Origin: Chloroflexota bacterium | GTDB taxonomy: Bacteria > Chloroflexota > Anaerolineae > Anaerolineales > Villigracilaceae | DNA length: 64,000 bases | Direction: 5' to 3' | Assembly: GCA_021824575.1 (NCBI GenBank) | Contig: JAKAKJ010000033.1 | Coordinates: 1 to 64,000 of the forward strand | Shown here: piece by piece, positions 1-7,974 of the stretch | Position numbering within the stretch: the stretch's first letter is position 1 | How the letters are laid out: every line of letters begins with the position of its first letter | The notes under the pieces: generated by a model | Told to the model about the DNA's origin: nothing | Database searches by the model: none | What the model saw: the letters and a program-made list of their open reading frames with translations, nothing else | Position numbers and translations under genes: made by a program

Positions 1-18
1 TCGGTTACAATTTCTCTG

Positions 19-75
19 GGCATGGTATTCTTCGTCTCCTTCCACCTGGCAGTGTTTGGAGAAAGATACCATGCC
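19..75. repeat. inverted repeat at window start
   Basis: GGCATGGTAT (19-28) is the exact reverse complement of ATACCATGCC (66-75), with 37 nt between. It lies upstream of the first small gene. It could be a weak hairpin or a binding site. Nothing else is recognised in bases 1-145. Confidence 0.3.
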
Positions 76-145
76 TTCTTCATTTCACGTTATTCAAATT
101 CTATGCTACCAACCTTGCGCTGTAATAATAGAAAGGAGTTCAATT

Positions 146-334
146 ATGTCTTTTGATCTTTCAAGTCTCAATTCAATTCTTTGGATAATTGGCTTGCTCG
201 TTGTCGTGATGATCGTTCTAGGCGTCCTCGGCTTTATCTTCAGGCATATCTTCCATTGGTTTGCGCGCGGCTGCGGATGTATCGGAACGATCCTTGTGAT
301 TTTGATCGTTTTGCGTCTGTTGAAAGTTCTGTAG
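146..334 (+). CDS. small two-helix membrane protein
   Basis: A 62-residue hydrophobic protein of unknown function. I chose the ATG at 146 rather than the longer ORF start at 56 because GAAAGGAG lies just upstream with good spacing and the upstream extension is not protein-like. Two hydrophobic stretches are visible: residues about 11-32 and about 45-61, separated by a short loop with HIFHWFARGCGCIG, rich in His, Trp and Cys. The ends carry few charges. It stands alone, followed by a dispersed repeat and a terminator. Small membrane proteins of this type are common in Chloroflexota and mostly uncharacterised. I cannot assign a role; the Cys/His loop could bind metal but that is speculation. 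Confidence 0.7.
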   Translation: MSFDLSSLNSILWIIGLLVVVMIVLGVLGFIFRHIFHWFARGCGCIGTILVILIVLRLLKVL

Positions 335-340
335 ATTTGG

Positions 341-470
341 ATGTCATTGCGAGTGGCGCGGTGGTTGAGTAGAGCGGTGCTTTCCCGCTCCTACCGAAAC
401 CAGCGTCGCGAAGCAATCTCCGATTGAAACGGAGGAGACTGCTTCGGGAAGAACTCCCTCGCAGCGACAT
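341..470. repeat. MITE-like palindromic element, copy 1
   Basis: About 130 bp with imperfect inverted ends: ATGTCATTGCGAG at the left and CTCGCAGCGACAT at the right (11 of 13 paired). An inner pair, GAAGCAATCTCC and GGAGACTGCTTC, is also nearly complementary. The same ends recur at 61332-61470. No ORF inside is convincing. Confidence 0.65.
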
Positions 471-493
471 GATAGATTCAAAAAATAAACTTT

Positions 494-512
494 GGCGGGT
501 TACAAACCCGCC
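494..512. repeat. short perfect hairpin repeat
   Basis: GGCGGGTT-ACA-AACCCGCC is a perfect 8-bp stem with a 3-nt loop followed by CTAC. It resembles the short dispersed hairpins seen elsewhere in this window that end in CCCTAC. Confidence 0.5.
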
Positions 513-540
513 CTACGCGGCTTTGCAAAGTTAAATAAAA

Positions 541-572
541 ATCGGGACAAGATCATCTCTTGTCCCGATTTG
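541..572 (-). terminator. intrinsic terminator, probably bidirectional
   Basis: ATCGGGACAAGA (541-552) pairs perfectly with TCTTGTCCCGAT (558-569) around a 5-nt loop, flanked by A-rich and T-rich sequence. It lies directly beyond the stop codon of the minus-strand cytochrome b561-like gene. Confidence 0.8.
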
Positions 573-1283
573 TCATCCGTAACGTTTGCCAAACCACATT
601 CGTCCGAGCAAATTATCTTTTACGAAGAACTGGTGATATAGCGCCGCACCGGCGTGAAAAACGATCAGCAGAAAAAATAATGCCCAACTGATTCCGTGCA
701 GGCGGCCCAATTGGAAGAAGAAATTGCCGCGTCCAAAGCCGCCCTCGAATTCACCTTCACCGCCTCCGAATCGCGGAGTTTGACCGGGCTGGAATTGACC
801 ATTTGGCGGGAATTGCCCGGGTTGCAATTGTCCCGGTGTAAATCGCGGCGTCGTTGCTGCCAATCCAAATGTCCGCGCGAGGCGATTGCCTTGCAATGCC
901 AGAATGATTCCGGTAATCACAATCATAAACGTGAAGAAATACAATGCCCAATGAGTGAGCCTGCCCACAAGATCGAGGAAAGAATTGCCGGTGCTTGCCC
1001 AGTCCGGGCTTTTGGCGCGCCAGCGGACAATGAGACGGATGATCAACAAAACCAGCACCGTAACCCCAAGGATCATGTGGATTGCGAGAGTTGGGAAACC
1101 GGGAAGCAATAAACCCGCGCGGCGGCCTTCTCCTCCTTCACCGCCCAAAAGACCAAGAAATGCAGTGGCAAAAATCAGGATGAAGATGAGCCAGTGCAGC
1201 GCAACAAGTGCCGGATGATAACGCTTTGGTTTTTCTGAAACTGTTGGTGCGGGCGTGGAAATAGACATGGCATCAGTGGTCAT
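573..1283 (-). CDS. cytochrome b561-like membrane protein
   Basis: A 236-residue four-helix membrane protein of the cytochrome b/b6-b561 type, expected to bind two b haems and pass electrons in the cytoplasmic membrane. I chose the ATG at 1283, which has AAAGGAG 8-9 nt upstream; the ORF track start at 1469 adds 62 unlikely residues. Candidate haem-ligand histidines are in the helices PALVALHWL, FPTLAIHMILG, QLGRLHGISW and IVFHAGAALYHQ. Between helices 3 and 4 sits an unusual loop rich in Pro, Gly, Gln and Phe with repeated PGQ units, followed by a Gly/Glu stretch. It is transcribed away from the arginase gene. The electron donor and acceptor are unknown. The family call is firm; the partner is not. 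Confidence 0.85.
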   Translation of the reverse strand: MTTDAMSISTPAPTVSEKPKRYHPALVALHWLIFILIFATAFLGLLGGEGGEGRRAGLLLPGFPTLAIHMILGVTVLVLLIIRLIVRWRAKSPDWASTGNSFLDLVGRLTHWALYFFTFMIVITGIILALQGNRLARTFGLAATTPRFTPGQLQPGQFPPNGQFQPGQTPRFGGGEGEFEGGFGRGNFFFQLGRLHGISWALFFLLIVFHAGAALYHQFFVKDNLLGRMWFGKRYG

Positions 1284-1305
1284 GAACAAAAACTCCTTTG
1301 CGGCG

Positions 1306-1311
1306 AGTATA
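1306..1311 (-). promoter_or_regulatory. possible -10 box for the b561-like gene
   Basis: Read on the minus strand this is TATACT, 23 nt upstream of the chosen start codon. No good -35 box is seen at the right distance, so the call is weak. Confidence 0.3.
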
Positions 1312-1410
1312 CGGATGTTTGATGAACAGGAGATGACAGCCGTAATCATATTTTCTTTTTCGACGGCTTCGCAAATGTGACCTACGGGTGGCAATCGAAA
1401 ATCTTTCTTT

Positions 1411-1419
1411 TGATAAAAT
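1411..1419 (+). promoter_or_regulatory. extended -10 promoter of the arginase gene
   Basis: TGATAAAAT fits an extended -10 (TG-N-TAAAAT), 27 nt before the ATG at 1447. No clear -35 box is present. Confidence 0.4.
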
Positions 1420-1446
1420 AACTGCCTGTCAACCACCGGAGGAAAC

Positions 1447-2349
1447 ATGCAAATTGATATTATCGGCATACCGATTGATCTTGGCGCGGATCGCCGCGGT
1501 GTGGATATGGGTCCCAGCGCGATCCGCTACGCACACTTGCAACAAAAGCTCGAAGCGTTGGGCTATACCGTCGAAGACAAGGGCAACATTGAAGTGCCCA
1601 TTGCCGAGATGTGTTCCATCAATGATCCAAAACTCAAATACATTGATTGCATCGTGCCGATGTCGCGGCGCGCGTCGGGTGCGGTGTCCACTTCGATGCA
1701 GGCCGGACATTTTCCGCTTGTTTTGGGCGGAGATCACAGCCTGTCCATCGGTTCGATTCGCGGCGCGGCCAAATTCAAAAAACTCGGCGTGATTTGGATT
1801 GATGCCCATGCGGATTTCAATACCGACAAAACCACGCCATCTGGAAACATCCACGGAATGCCGCTGGCCGCGCTGTGCGGGCTCGGGGACGCGCGTCTAA
1901 CCCAATTGTGGGACGAGCCGCTTCCAGTCGTGGACCCGAGGCGGGTTGCCATTATCGGAGCGCGTGACCTCGACCCGGGCGAAAAAGTCAACTTGCGCGA
2001 AGCGGGCGTGATGGTCATGGGCATGGAACAAATTGACCGCTTCGGGATGGTGACCGCGCTGGAAAAAGCCATCGAACACGTTTCGCGTCAAACGGATGGC
2101 ATTTATCTTTCATTTGATATGGACGCCATGGACCCGCGTCATGCGCCCGGCGTTGGAACGCCGGTTCCCGCCGGCCTGACCCAACGCGAAGCGCACCTCG
2201 CCTGCGAGATGATCGCGGAAACCGGCAGGCTGATCGGCATGGATATCGTCGAAGTCAATGCCATTCTCGACATCCAGAATCAAACCGGCGCGCTGGCAGT
2301 CGAATTTGTTTTGTCGGTGCTTGGAAAAAAAATTTGGAACGGCGATTAA
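1447..2349 (+). CDS. rocF: arginase
   Basis: Arginase of the ureohydrolase fold, 300 residues as usual for the family. It hydrolyses L-arginine to ornithine and urea using a two-manganese centre. The metal and substrate motifs are all present: LGGDHS near residue 97, DAHADFNT near 119, the arginase-type SGNIHGMP loop near 131, and SFDMDAMDP near 223. A ribosome site GGAGG lies at 1438-1442, five nt before the ATG. The second ureohydrolase in the window, at 16586, has the agmatinase-type motifs instead. There is no ornithine or urea cycle gene next door; the downstream genes are signalling genes with their own promoter. Arginase is preferred over agmatinase or formimidoylglutamase because of the SGN-HGMP loop. 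Confidence 0.9.
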   Translation: MQIDIIGIPIDLGADRRGVDMGPSAIRYAHLQQKLEALGYTVEDKGNIEVPIAEMCSINDPKLKYIDCIVPMSRRASGAVSTSMQAGHFPLVLGGDHSLSIGSIRGAAKFKKLGVIWIDAHADFNTDKTTPSGNIHGMPLAALCGLGDARLTQLWDEPLPVVDPRRVAIIGARDLDPGEKVNLREAGVMVMGMEQIDRFGMVTALEKAIEHVSRQTDGIYLSFDMDAMDPRHAPGVGTPVPAGLTQREAHLACEMIAETGRLIGMDIVEVNAILDIQNQTGALAVEFVLSVLGKKIWNGD

Positions 2350-2357
2350 GTTACAGG

Positions 2358-2386
2358 TTGGCGAAAGCTTCAAGTGAGACTACAAT
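2358..2386 (+). promoter_or_regulatory. sigma70-type promoter of the response regulator
   Basis: TTGGCG (2358-2363), a 17-nt spacer, then TACAAT (2381-2386). The ATG at 2393 begins 7 nt after the -10 box, where +1 is expected, so the mRNA is probably leaderless. No ribosome site could fit. Confidence 0.65.
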
Positions 2387-2392
2387 AATCGC

Positions 2393-3022
2393 ATGAACGC
2401 TTTGAACGGCCCCTTACTCATCGTCGAGGATACTCCCGACACCCTCAATTTATTGAAGGTGACTCTCGAATTCAAAGGATATCGCGTGGTCACTGCCCGA
2501 AATGGCCGCGAAGCATTGGATGCCATTCAAAAGGAACGCCCGGCTGTCATCATCACCGATATCCTGATGCCCCAGATGGACGGCTTCAGCCTTGTCCAGC
2601 GATTGCGTATCAATCCGGAGACGCGGGATATCCCGGTTGTTTTCCTTTCGGCCACGTATGTCGCGCCCGAAGATAAGCAGTTTGCGATGACACTTGGCGC
2701 GTCCCGTTTCATCGAGAAGCCGATTGATACGGACGAGTTGCTGAAAACGATTGCCGAGTTATTTGCCAAGGGCGCGCCGAAAACGTCGCCGCCGCTGGAG
2801 GAGCGCAAGTTTTATGAAGGTTACAAAGAGCGGCTGGAAATAAAGCTCCAGCAAAAGGTTATACAGATTTCGCGAACAGAGCGTCTGCTCGAGACGTTAT
2901 CAGAAGAAGAGAAACCGCCTTTCAAGACGGACCTCCGCCAAGCCATCAGCGAACGGGAAGAGATCGAACAGGAGCTTGATCAGATTCGCAAATTTCTCAA
3001 ACAGAACACTTTATCAACATAA
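2393..3022 (+). CDS. response regulator with coiled-coil tail, no output domain
   Basis: A 209-residue protein. Residues 7-127 form a CheY-like receiver domain with the acidic pair VEDTPD, the phospho-acceptor Asp56 in ITDILMP, the conserved Ser/Thr region VFLSAT and the Lys in FIEKPID. The rest (about 135-209) is charged and predicted to be coiled coil (EREEIEQELDQIRKFLK), with no DNA-binding or enzymatic domain. It therefore likely acts by protein contact. The start codon sits at the predicted transcription start. It overlaps the next gene, the inositol-phosphatase, by one base (TAATG), so the two are translationally coupled. No histidine kinase is present in the window; the partner kinase is unknown. 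Confidence 0.85.
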   Translation: MNALNGPLLIVEDTPDTLNLLKVTLEFKGYRVVTARNGREALDAIQKERPAVIITDILMPQMDGFSLVQRLRINPETRDIPVVFLSATYVAPEDKQFAMTLGASRFIEKPIDTDELLKTIAELFAKGAPKTSPPLEERKFYEGYKERLEIKLQQKVIQISRTERLLETLSEEEKPPFKTDLRQAISEREEIEQELDQIRKFLKQNTLST

Positions 3023-3804
3023 TGCGCCAGCCCACTTTATCTGAAATTGAAGAACTGGCGAGATTTGCCGGTTCCATCCTGCGTGAGAGCTACAATAAAG
3101 AGCATCAGGTTTCCTATAAAGGCGTAATTGACCTTGTCACCGAAGTCGATCGCGCCTCCGAGGATTTTTTGCTGGGCGAAATCAACAAACGCTGGCCCGG
3201 CAGTTACATTATGGCAGAAGAGAGTGGAGTGACAAGGGGAACCAATGGTTCGAGCTGGTATGTTGATCCGTTGGATGGAACAGTCAATTACGCCCACCGC
3301 ATTCCAATCTTTTCCGTCTCGGTCGGATATGCCTATAACGGTGTGATGCAGCTTGGTGTGGTTTACGATCCGATGCGCGATGAAATGTTCGCCGCGGAAC
3401 GCGGCAAAGGCGCGCGGCTGAACGGCAACCCGATCCATCCGACGGATGAAACCGAGTTACAAAAGAGTCTTTTGGTTACCGGCTTTCCGTATGATGCCTG
3501 GAATACGAAACAAAATAACTTCGATAACTTTGTCCGCTTTGCGCAACTCACTCAGGGTGTACGCCGCCTCGGGTCTGCGGCGCTGGACGCATGTTATGTT
3601 GCTGCGGGCCGCTTCGACGGATTCTGGGAACTATCTCTCAAGCCGTGGGATGTGGCCGCGGGCGGTCTGATCGCCCTGGAAGCGGGTGCGAAAGTCACAA
3701 ACATCCGCGGCGGCGACGATTATCTCTCGCCTCCGCAATCCATTATTGCCGCGGCGCCCGGCATCCACCCAAAAATAATCGAGAAACTGGATTCGACCGA
3801 TTAG
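3022..3804 (+). CDS. suhB: inositol monophosphatase family protein
   Basis: A 260-residue member of the Mg2+-dependent IMPase/FBPase family (SuhB-like). It removes phosphate from inositol-1-phosphate or a related sugar phosphate in the cytoplasm. Family motifs are clear: MAEESG, VDPLDGTVNYAH and PWDVAAGGL, which together bind the metal ions and phosphate. The length is typical. The ATG at 3022 overlaps the stop of the response regulator by one base. Members of this family also act on fructose-1,6-bisphosphate, PAPS or NADP, so the exact substrate cannot be read from sequence. Coupling to a receiver protein is unusual, but I see no direct functional link. Confidence 0.88.
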   Translation: MRQPTLSEIEELARFAGSILRESYNKEHQVSYKGVIDLVTEVDRASEDFLLGEINKRWPGSYIMAEESGVTRGTNGSSWYVDPLDGTVNYAHRIPIFSVSVGYAYNGVMQLGVVYDPMRDEMFAAERGKGARLNGNPIHPTDETELQKSLLVTGFPYDAWNTKQNNFDNFVRFAQLTQGVRRLGSAALDACYVAAGRFDGFWELSLKPWDVAAGGLIALEAGAKVTNIRGGDDYLSPPQSIIAAAPGIHPKIIEKLDSTD

Positions 3805-3881
3805 CATTCTTATAAATTGCAAAAAGTGAATATGGGTTCACGCTATCTGATTAAAATAGAAGCCATAGACCGACGTGAACA

Positions 3882-6800
3882 ATGAATCCATCCAATATTC
3901 CGATCAGCAAGACAAAGATTTTGCTTCCCAAGCGCCGCGCGGAACTGCTGACTCGCAAGCGGCTGCTCGACGCGTTGTTTGAATTCCTTGACCGGAAGCT
4001 GATCTTGGTCTCTGCGCCTGCCGGATATGGCAAAACATCGCTATTGATTGACCTGGCACACCACAGCGAACTGCCGTTCTGCTGGCTGGCGCTCGATCCG
4101 CTCGACCGCGATCCGCAGCGTTTCATCGCTTATTTCATCGCCGCGTTGACCGAACGTTTTCCGCAATTCGGCAACCGTTCCCGTTCGATGCTGAATACAA
4201 TGACCAGCCTTGAAAATGGGATGGAGCCGCTGCTGGTTACATTGGTCAACGAGATTTACGATGACATCCACGAACACTTTGTCCTGGTGCTGGATGATTT
4301 TCACCTGCTGGACGATGTCCAGGCCATACAATATTTTGTAAATAGATTCACGCAGCTGGTTGGCGAAAATTGTCATTTAATTCTGTCTTCCCGCTCCCTG
4401 CCGGGACTTCAGGATTTAACGCTGTTGGTCGCCCGCGAACAGGTCGGCGGCCTGGATTTTTCGGACCTCACATTCACGCCGGAAGAAATCCAGGCGCTCC
4501 TGGCGCAGAATCAACAAATTCGTCTTTCAGATGATGACGCGCAGAAATTGATCGAAGCCACGGAGGGCTGGATCACCGGCCTGCAATTCACAGATTTGAA
4601 TCAGCTGCAATCTGGCGGGTTAAGTTTCCAATCATCTCACGCAGTCGGCATCAGCGTATTTGATTATCTTGGTGAGCAGGCTCTCGAACATCAAACCGAG
4701 GCATTGCAGCTATTCCTTTTGCGAAGTTCCCTGCTCGAAGAGTTCGATGCGAAACTGTGCGAAGAAGTATTGGCTTCGTTCTATTCCGAACATCAAAACT
4801 GGCCGAAATTGATCGAGACGATCGTCCAGAAGAATTTGTTCGTGTTGCCCATGGGCGCGAACGGCCAGTGGATCCGCTATCATCATCTGTTCCGCGATTA
4901 TTTGCAGGAACGGATGCGCGGTGAGCGTCCCGATGAAGTCTTTCCCATTTTGCAAAGGCTGGCGCAATTCCAGGAAAAACAGGGACAATGGGAAAGAGCC
5001 TATCAGCTTTACAAACAACTCGGTAATATGGATGCTCTGGCCGACATGATCGAGCGCGCCGGGATTCCGATGTATCAGAATGCCATGCTGACTTTGGAGA
5101 ACTGGCTGAAGGATCTGCCGCCGTCCATCGCGCAGAACCGCGCGGGGCTGCTGTCATTGCGAGGCGCGGTTGAATCTGCAAAGGGAAATGTTTCTGAAGC
5201 GGTGACGTTCTTTGATCGTGCTATTGCAAAGTTCCGCGATGCGAACGATATTCCCGGTTTGGCGTTAGCTCTTGTGCGGAGAGGTATGACGTATAAATTG
5301 TTGGGAGATTATCAGGCAGCCATCCAAGATGCGAAGGAGACAATACAACTCACCGAATCCAAGGATGATTTGCAATGGAATTATGCTGAAGCGCTGCGCG
5401 TAAAAGGGCTTAGCTTATTCAGGCAAGGCGAGACCTTTCAAGCGTCGAACTATCTGGAACATGCTTTGGATGTCTATAGTCGAGTGCAGGACGTTCATTC
5501 CATCCCCATCTTGCTTATGGAAACTGCCATGATTAATACGGCGTCAGGCAAATACCGGGAGGCCAAGGCCTCTTATGAAAAAGCCCTTATAATCTGGCGA
5601 CAAACGGGAAATCTTTCATGGCAGGCAAGCTTGCTTAATAATCTTGGATTTCTGCACCATCAATTGGGGGAATATGAACAGGCTGCACAGGTCTTTGAAG
5701 AGGGGCTGGTTTGTGCAAAGCAAAGCGGCAATAAATACATGGATGCCCTTATATCCATGAGCTTAGGGGATCTGTATACTGATGTAGGTGATATTGCCTT
5801 GGCAGAAAAAAACTATCACCACTCACAGAACATAGCTCAGCAACTTGGCGAGCAATTTCTCCACAACTACCTTTCTCTTGCGGCAGCTAATCTGGCCATT
5901 CTGAGAAAAGATACTTCGAGTGCTCATTCCATTCTTGATCGAGCAGAGACGGATATCAAAGCCAGTAAATCCAATTATGAAAAGGGTCTTTTTGAGCTTG
6001 CCCGCGGACGCCTGCTGTTACAGGAGGCAAGAAATCAGGAAGCACTCAAGGAATTGATAAGTGCAGCGGATTGCTTCCAAAAGGCTGGGCGAGAAATGGA
6101 GAGTATTTGGAGCCATGTATGGCTTGCTGCTGCTCAAAGCCGAAATGGAAACCTTGTCGCGGCGCGGAAAGAACTAAGCATTGTTTTTGAAAACTCTAGG
6201 AGGCCGAATCATTTTGCAATCGTTGCTGCAATGCAGGCAAAAGAATGGATGGCAGATCTGTATAACGATCGCGAGGCCAGGTCTACCTTGCGGCCACTTT
6301 TTGAAAAAATTAGCCAACTTGAGGGCCAAATACCGCGCATTCGCCGTCAATTGCGGCGGCTGATACGGACAATGGAAATTCCTGCTGCACAGCTGACCAT
6401 TCAGGCTTTCGGGCAGGGGCGAGTATCAATCAATGGCAGGATATTAACGATAAATGATTGGCAAACGCAATCCGTGCGTGAACTGTTCTTTTATTTCCTG
6501 GCACAAGATCGCCCTGTGACGAAAGAGAAAATTGGGGAAGTGCTTTGGCCAGAAAATGACGAGCCATCTAAACTCAAGTTGCGTTTTAAAAATGAGATTT
6601 ACCGTCTGCGCCGCGCGGTGGGACAGGATACAATTCTATTTGAAGATGATCGTTATCGGTTCAATCCTACAATTGACCATGAGTACGATGTTGAAGCGTT
6701 CGAGACTTATCTAGCTAGAGCTAGATCTTCTTCAACACCTGCTGAGCAAATGGACTTTTATCAAAGGGCAATTGCCTTGGTGCATGGGCACTATCTTGAA

Positions 6801-7115
6801 GATATTGGAGCCACATGGGCTTGGCCCGAGCGCGAACGCTTGAGCCAAGCATTTCTTTCAGCATCACTAAATTTGGCCGAACTCCTTTTGAGAAATGCTC
6901 AATTACCAAAAGCACTGCGTGTCTGTCAGCGCGCTTTGGAACATGATTCAACTTTTGAAGCTGCCTATCGCTTAATCATGCAAATCTACTACCGCATGGG
7001 AGACCGAGCTTCTATCATCCACACCTTCCGCACGTGTGAAGAAGCGATGCTAAAGGCATTTGATATGCCGCCGTCGGAGGAAACATTGAGACTTCAGCGC
7101 GAGTTGCTCGCCTGA
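3882..7115 (+). CDS. MalT-like ATPase/TPR transcriptional regulator with BTAD C-terminus
   Basis: A 1077-residue regulator. Residues 1-330 are a MalT-type STAND ATPase: Walker A APAGYGKTS (about 45-53) and Walker B LVLDDFH (about 135-141), then the arginine-rich helical region. About 400-800 is a tetratricopeptide-repeat array (repeated FxxA-L-LxxxG patterns such as YEQAAQVFEEGL). About 835-920 is an OmpR/SARP-type winged helix, and about 930-1075 a bacterial transcriptional activator domain (BTAD). Proteins of this class bind an inducer through the TPR sensor, oligomerise with ATP and activate transcription. The gene is followed by a terminator and then by a 12-bp tandem repeat placed 8 bp before a -10 box, a layout typical of SARP targets, in front of the small-peptide operon. 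The likely role is local activator of that operon; this is inferred from position. Confidence 0.9.
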   Translation: MNPSNIPISKTKILLPKRRAELLTRKRLLDALFEFLDRKLILVSAPAGYGKTSLLIDLAHHSELPFCWLALDPLDRDPQRFIAYFIAALTERFPQFGNRSRSMLNTMTSLENGMEPLLVTLVNEIYDDIHEHFVLVLDDFHLLDDVQAIQYFVNRFTQLVGENCHLILSSRSLPGLQDLTLLVAREQVGGLDFSDLTFTPEEIQALLAQNQQIRLSDDDAQKLIEATEGWITGLQFTDLNQLQSGGLSFQSSHAVGISVFDYLGEQALEHQTEALQLFLLRSSLLEEFDAKLCEEVLASFYSEHQNWPKLIETIVQKNLFVLPMGANGQWIRYHHLFRDYLQERMRGERPDEVFPILQRLAQFQEKQGQWERAYQLYKQLGNMDALADMIERAGIPMYQNAMLTLENWLKDLPPSIAQNRAGLLSLRGAVESAKGNVSEAVTFFDRAIAKFRDANDIPGLALALVRRGMTYKLLGDYQAAIQDAKETIQLTESKDDLQWNYAEALRVKGLSLFRQGETFQASNYLEHALDVYSRVQDVHSIPILLMETAMINTASGKYREAKASYEKALIIWRQTGNLSWQASLLNNLGFLHHQLGEYEQAAQVFEEGLVCAKQSGNKYMDALISMSLGDLYTDVGDIALAEKNYHHSQNIAQQLGEQFLHNYLSLAAANLAILRKDTSSAHSILDRAETDIKASKSNYEKGLFELARGRLLLQEARNQEALKELISAADCFQKAGREMESIWSHVWLAAAQSRNGNLVAARKELSIVFENSRRPNHFAIVAAMQAKEWMADLYNDREARSTLRPLFEKISQLEGQIPRIRRQLRRLIRTMEIPAAQLTIQAFGQGRVSINGRILTINDWQTQSVRELFFYFLAQDRPVTKEKIGEVLWPENDEPSKLKLRFKNEIYRLRRAVGQDTILFEDDRYRFNPTIDHEYDVEAFETYLARARSSSTPAEQMDFYQRAIALVHGHYLEDIGATWAWPERERLSQAFLSASLNLAELLLRNAQLPKALRVCQRALEHDSTFEAAYRLIMQIYYRMGDRASIIHTFRTCEEAMLKAFDMPPSEETLRLQRELLA

Positions 7116-7142
7116 TTTTTTCCACGCTTACATCGTTCCCTC

Positions 7143-7170
7143 AAAGCAGCCAACAGAGGCTGCTTTTTTT
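7143..7170 (+). terminator. intrinsic terminator of the BTAD regulator
   Basis: AAAGCAGCC (7143-7151) pairs with GGCTGCTTT (7158-7166) around a 6-nt loop and runs into a T tract. It separates the regulator from the peptide operon. Confidence 0.85.
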
Positions 7171-7174
7171 AATC

Positions 7175-7212
7175 TTTTGAAGCCTGTTTTGAAGCCTGGG
7201 GGCTTGTATGAT
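7175..7212 (+). promoter_or_regulatory. tandem 12-bp direct repeat plus -10 box, SARP-like activator site
   Basis: TTTTGAAGCCTG occurs twice in perfect tandem (7175-7186 and 7187-7198). Eight bases further is TATGAT (7207-7212), a good -10 box with no matching -35 hexamer. SARP/BTAD activators are known to bind direct repeats of about one helical turn placed about 8 bp upstream of the -10 box, in place of the -35 element. The next gene begins at 7246. Confidence 0.6.
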
Positions 7213-7245
7213 TTGGTCATCGTTATAGAAGAAAGGATTATTCTC

Positions 7246-7389
7246 ATGAATAACAAAATTGCCCGCTTTGCCCTTTTTGCCAGCAAAATTAACCGACAGC
7301 ATGTCCAATTAGCGTTTTCTATTCTCGCTTTAGGAATGCTTGTACTGGGTATCGGAGCTCCACTGGATAGCGGCGGTATCTCTCATTAA
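7246..7389 (+). CDS. 47-residue membrane or exported peptide
   Basis: A short peptide of 47 residues. I chose the ATG at 7246, which has GAAAGGA 9 nt upstream; the longer ORF start at 7177 lies inside the promoter repeat. It has a basic N-terminal half (KIAR, KINRQH), one hydrophobic segment at residues about 23-37 (FSILALGMLVLGIG) and a short polar tail, APLDSGGISH. This is the layout of a signal-peptide-like or single-pass peptide whose tail could be released or displayed outside. It is the first gene after the tandem-repeat promoter and is followed by the DUF5317-type gene 9 nt later. I recognise no named family. A pheromone, a small membrane regulator or an accessory subunit are all possible. 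Confidence 0.65.
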   Translation: MNNKIARFALFASKINRQHVQLAFSILALGMLVLGIGAPLDSGGISH

Positions 7390-7398
7390 AAAAAGATA

Positions 7399-7974
7399 GT
7401 GATCCTCCTTTTTGCCCTTGCCGCCGGGTTGTTGGTGGGCTTGGGATGGGCGCGCTGGCGTAAAGAGCCTTACCAAGCGCCTGCTATACAGGCTTTATGG
7501 CTGGCTTTCATTGCTTTCCTACCTCAGCTGATTATTGCTTACCTGCCAGCCAGCCGCCATCTCCTCCCCGATTGGATCGCCGCGTTAAGCCTGTCGCTGT
7601 CACTGATCCTCTTTCTGGCGTTTGCGTGGATTAACCGTCGTTTGCCGGGCATGCCGATCCTTCTTATCGGGTTGTTGCTCAACTTGGCGGTGATTTTAGC
7701 CAATGGCGGCTGGATGCCAATCAGCCCGGAGGCGGTGAGCCGCCTTGCGGGTCCTGATGCGATTCGAACCGTCAGCTTGGGCAGCCGCATTGGGCAAAAA
7801 GACATCCTTCTGAGCCCGCAGGATACGCGCCTGGAATTTTTGTCGGATCGTTTCCTCCTCCCTGATTGGCTGCCGCATCAAGTGGCCTTTAGTCTTGGAG
7901 ACGTCTTTATCGCCGCTGGCATATTCTGGCTGCTCGCCAGGCCGAAATCAAATATGAAAAGAGTTGCTGTATGA
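7399..7974 (+). CDS. DUF5317-type membrane protein
   Basis: A 191-residue polytopic membrane protein starting with GTG at 7399. It has about five hydrophobic segments (near residues 2-16, 30-48, 58-77, 84-104 and 160-180). The motif NGGWMPIS after the fourth segment is characteristic of DUF5317 proteins found in Chloroflexota and Actinobacteria; the region after it is a roughly 50-residue extracytoplasmic or cytoplasmic loop before the last helix. Function of the family is unknown. It sits between the small peptide and the NHLP-like protein and overlaps the latter by 4 nt (ATGA), so the three are one operon. A transport or processing role for its small neighbours is a hypothesis only. Confidence 0.75.
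   Translation: MILLFALAAGLLVGLGWARWRKEPYQAPAIQALWLAFIAFLPQLIIAYLPASRHLLPDWIAALSLSLSLILFLAFAWINRRLPGMPILLIGLLLNLAVILANGGWMPISPEAVSRLAGPDAIRTVSLGSRIGQKDILLSPQDTRLEFLSDRFLLPDWLPHQVAFSLGDVFIAAGIFWLLARPKSNMKRVAV

Noticed and set aside
341-512. CRISPR-like or RNA-gene content in the first non-coding gap
   Set aside because: The repeats are inverted, not regularly spaced direct repeats, and no spacer array or cas gene exists in the window.
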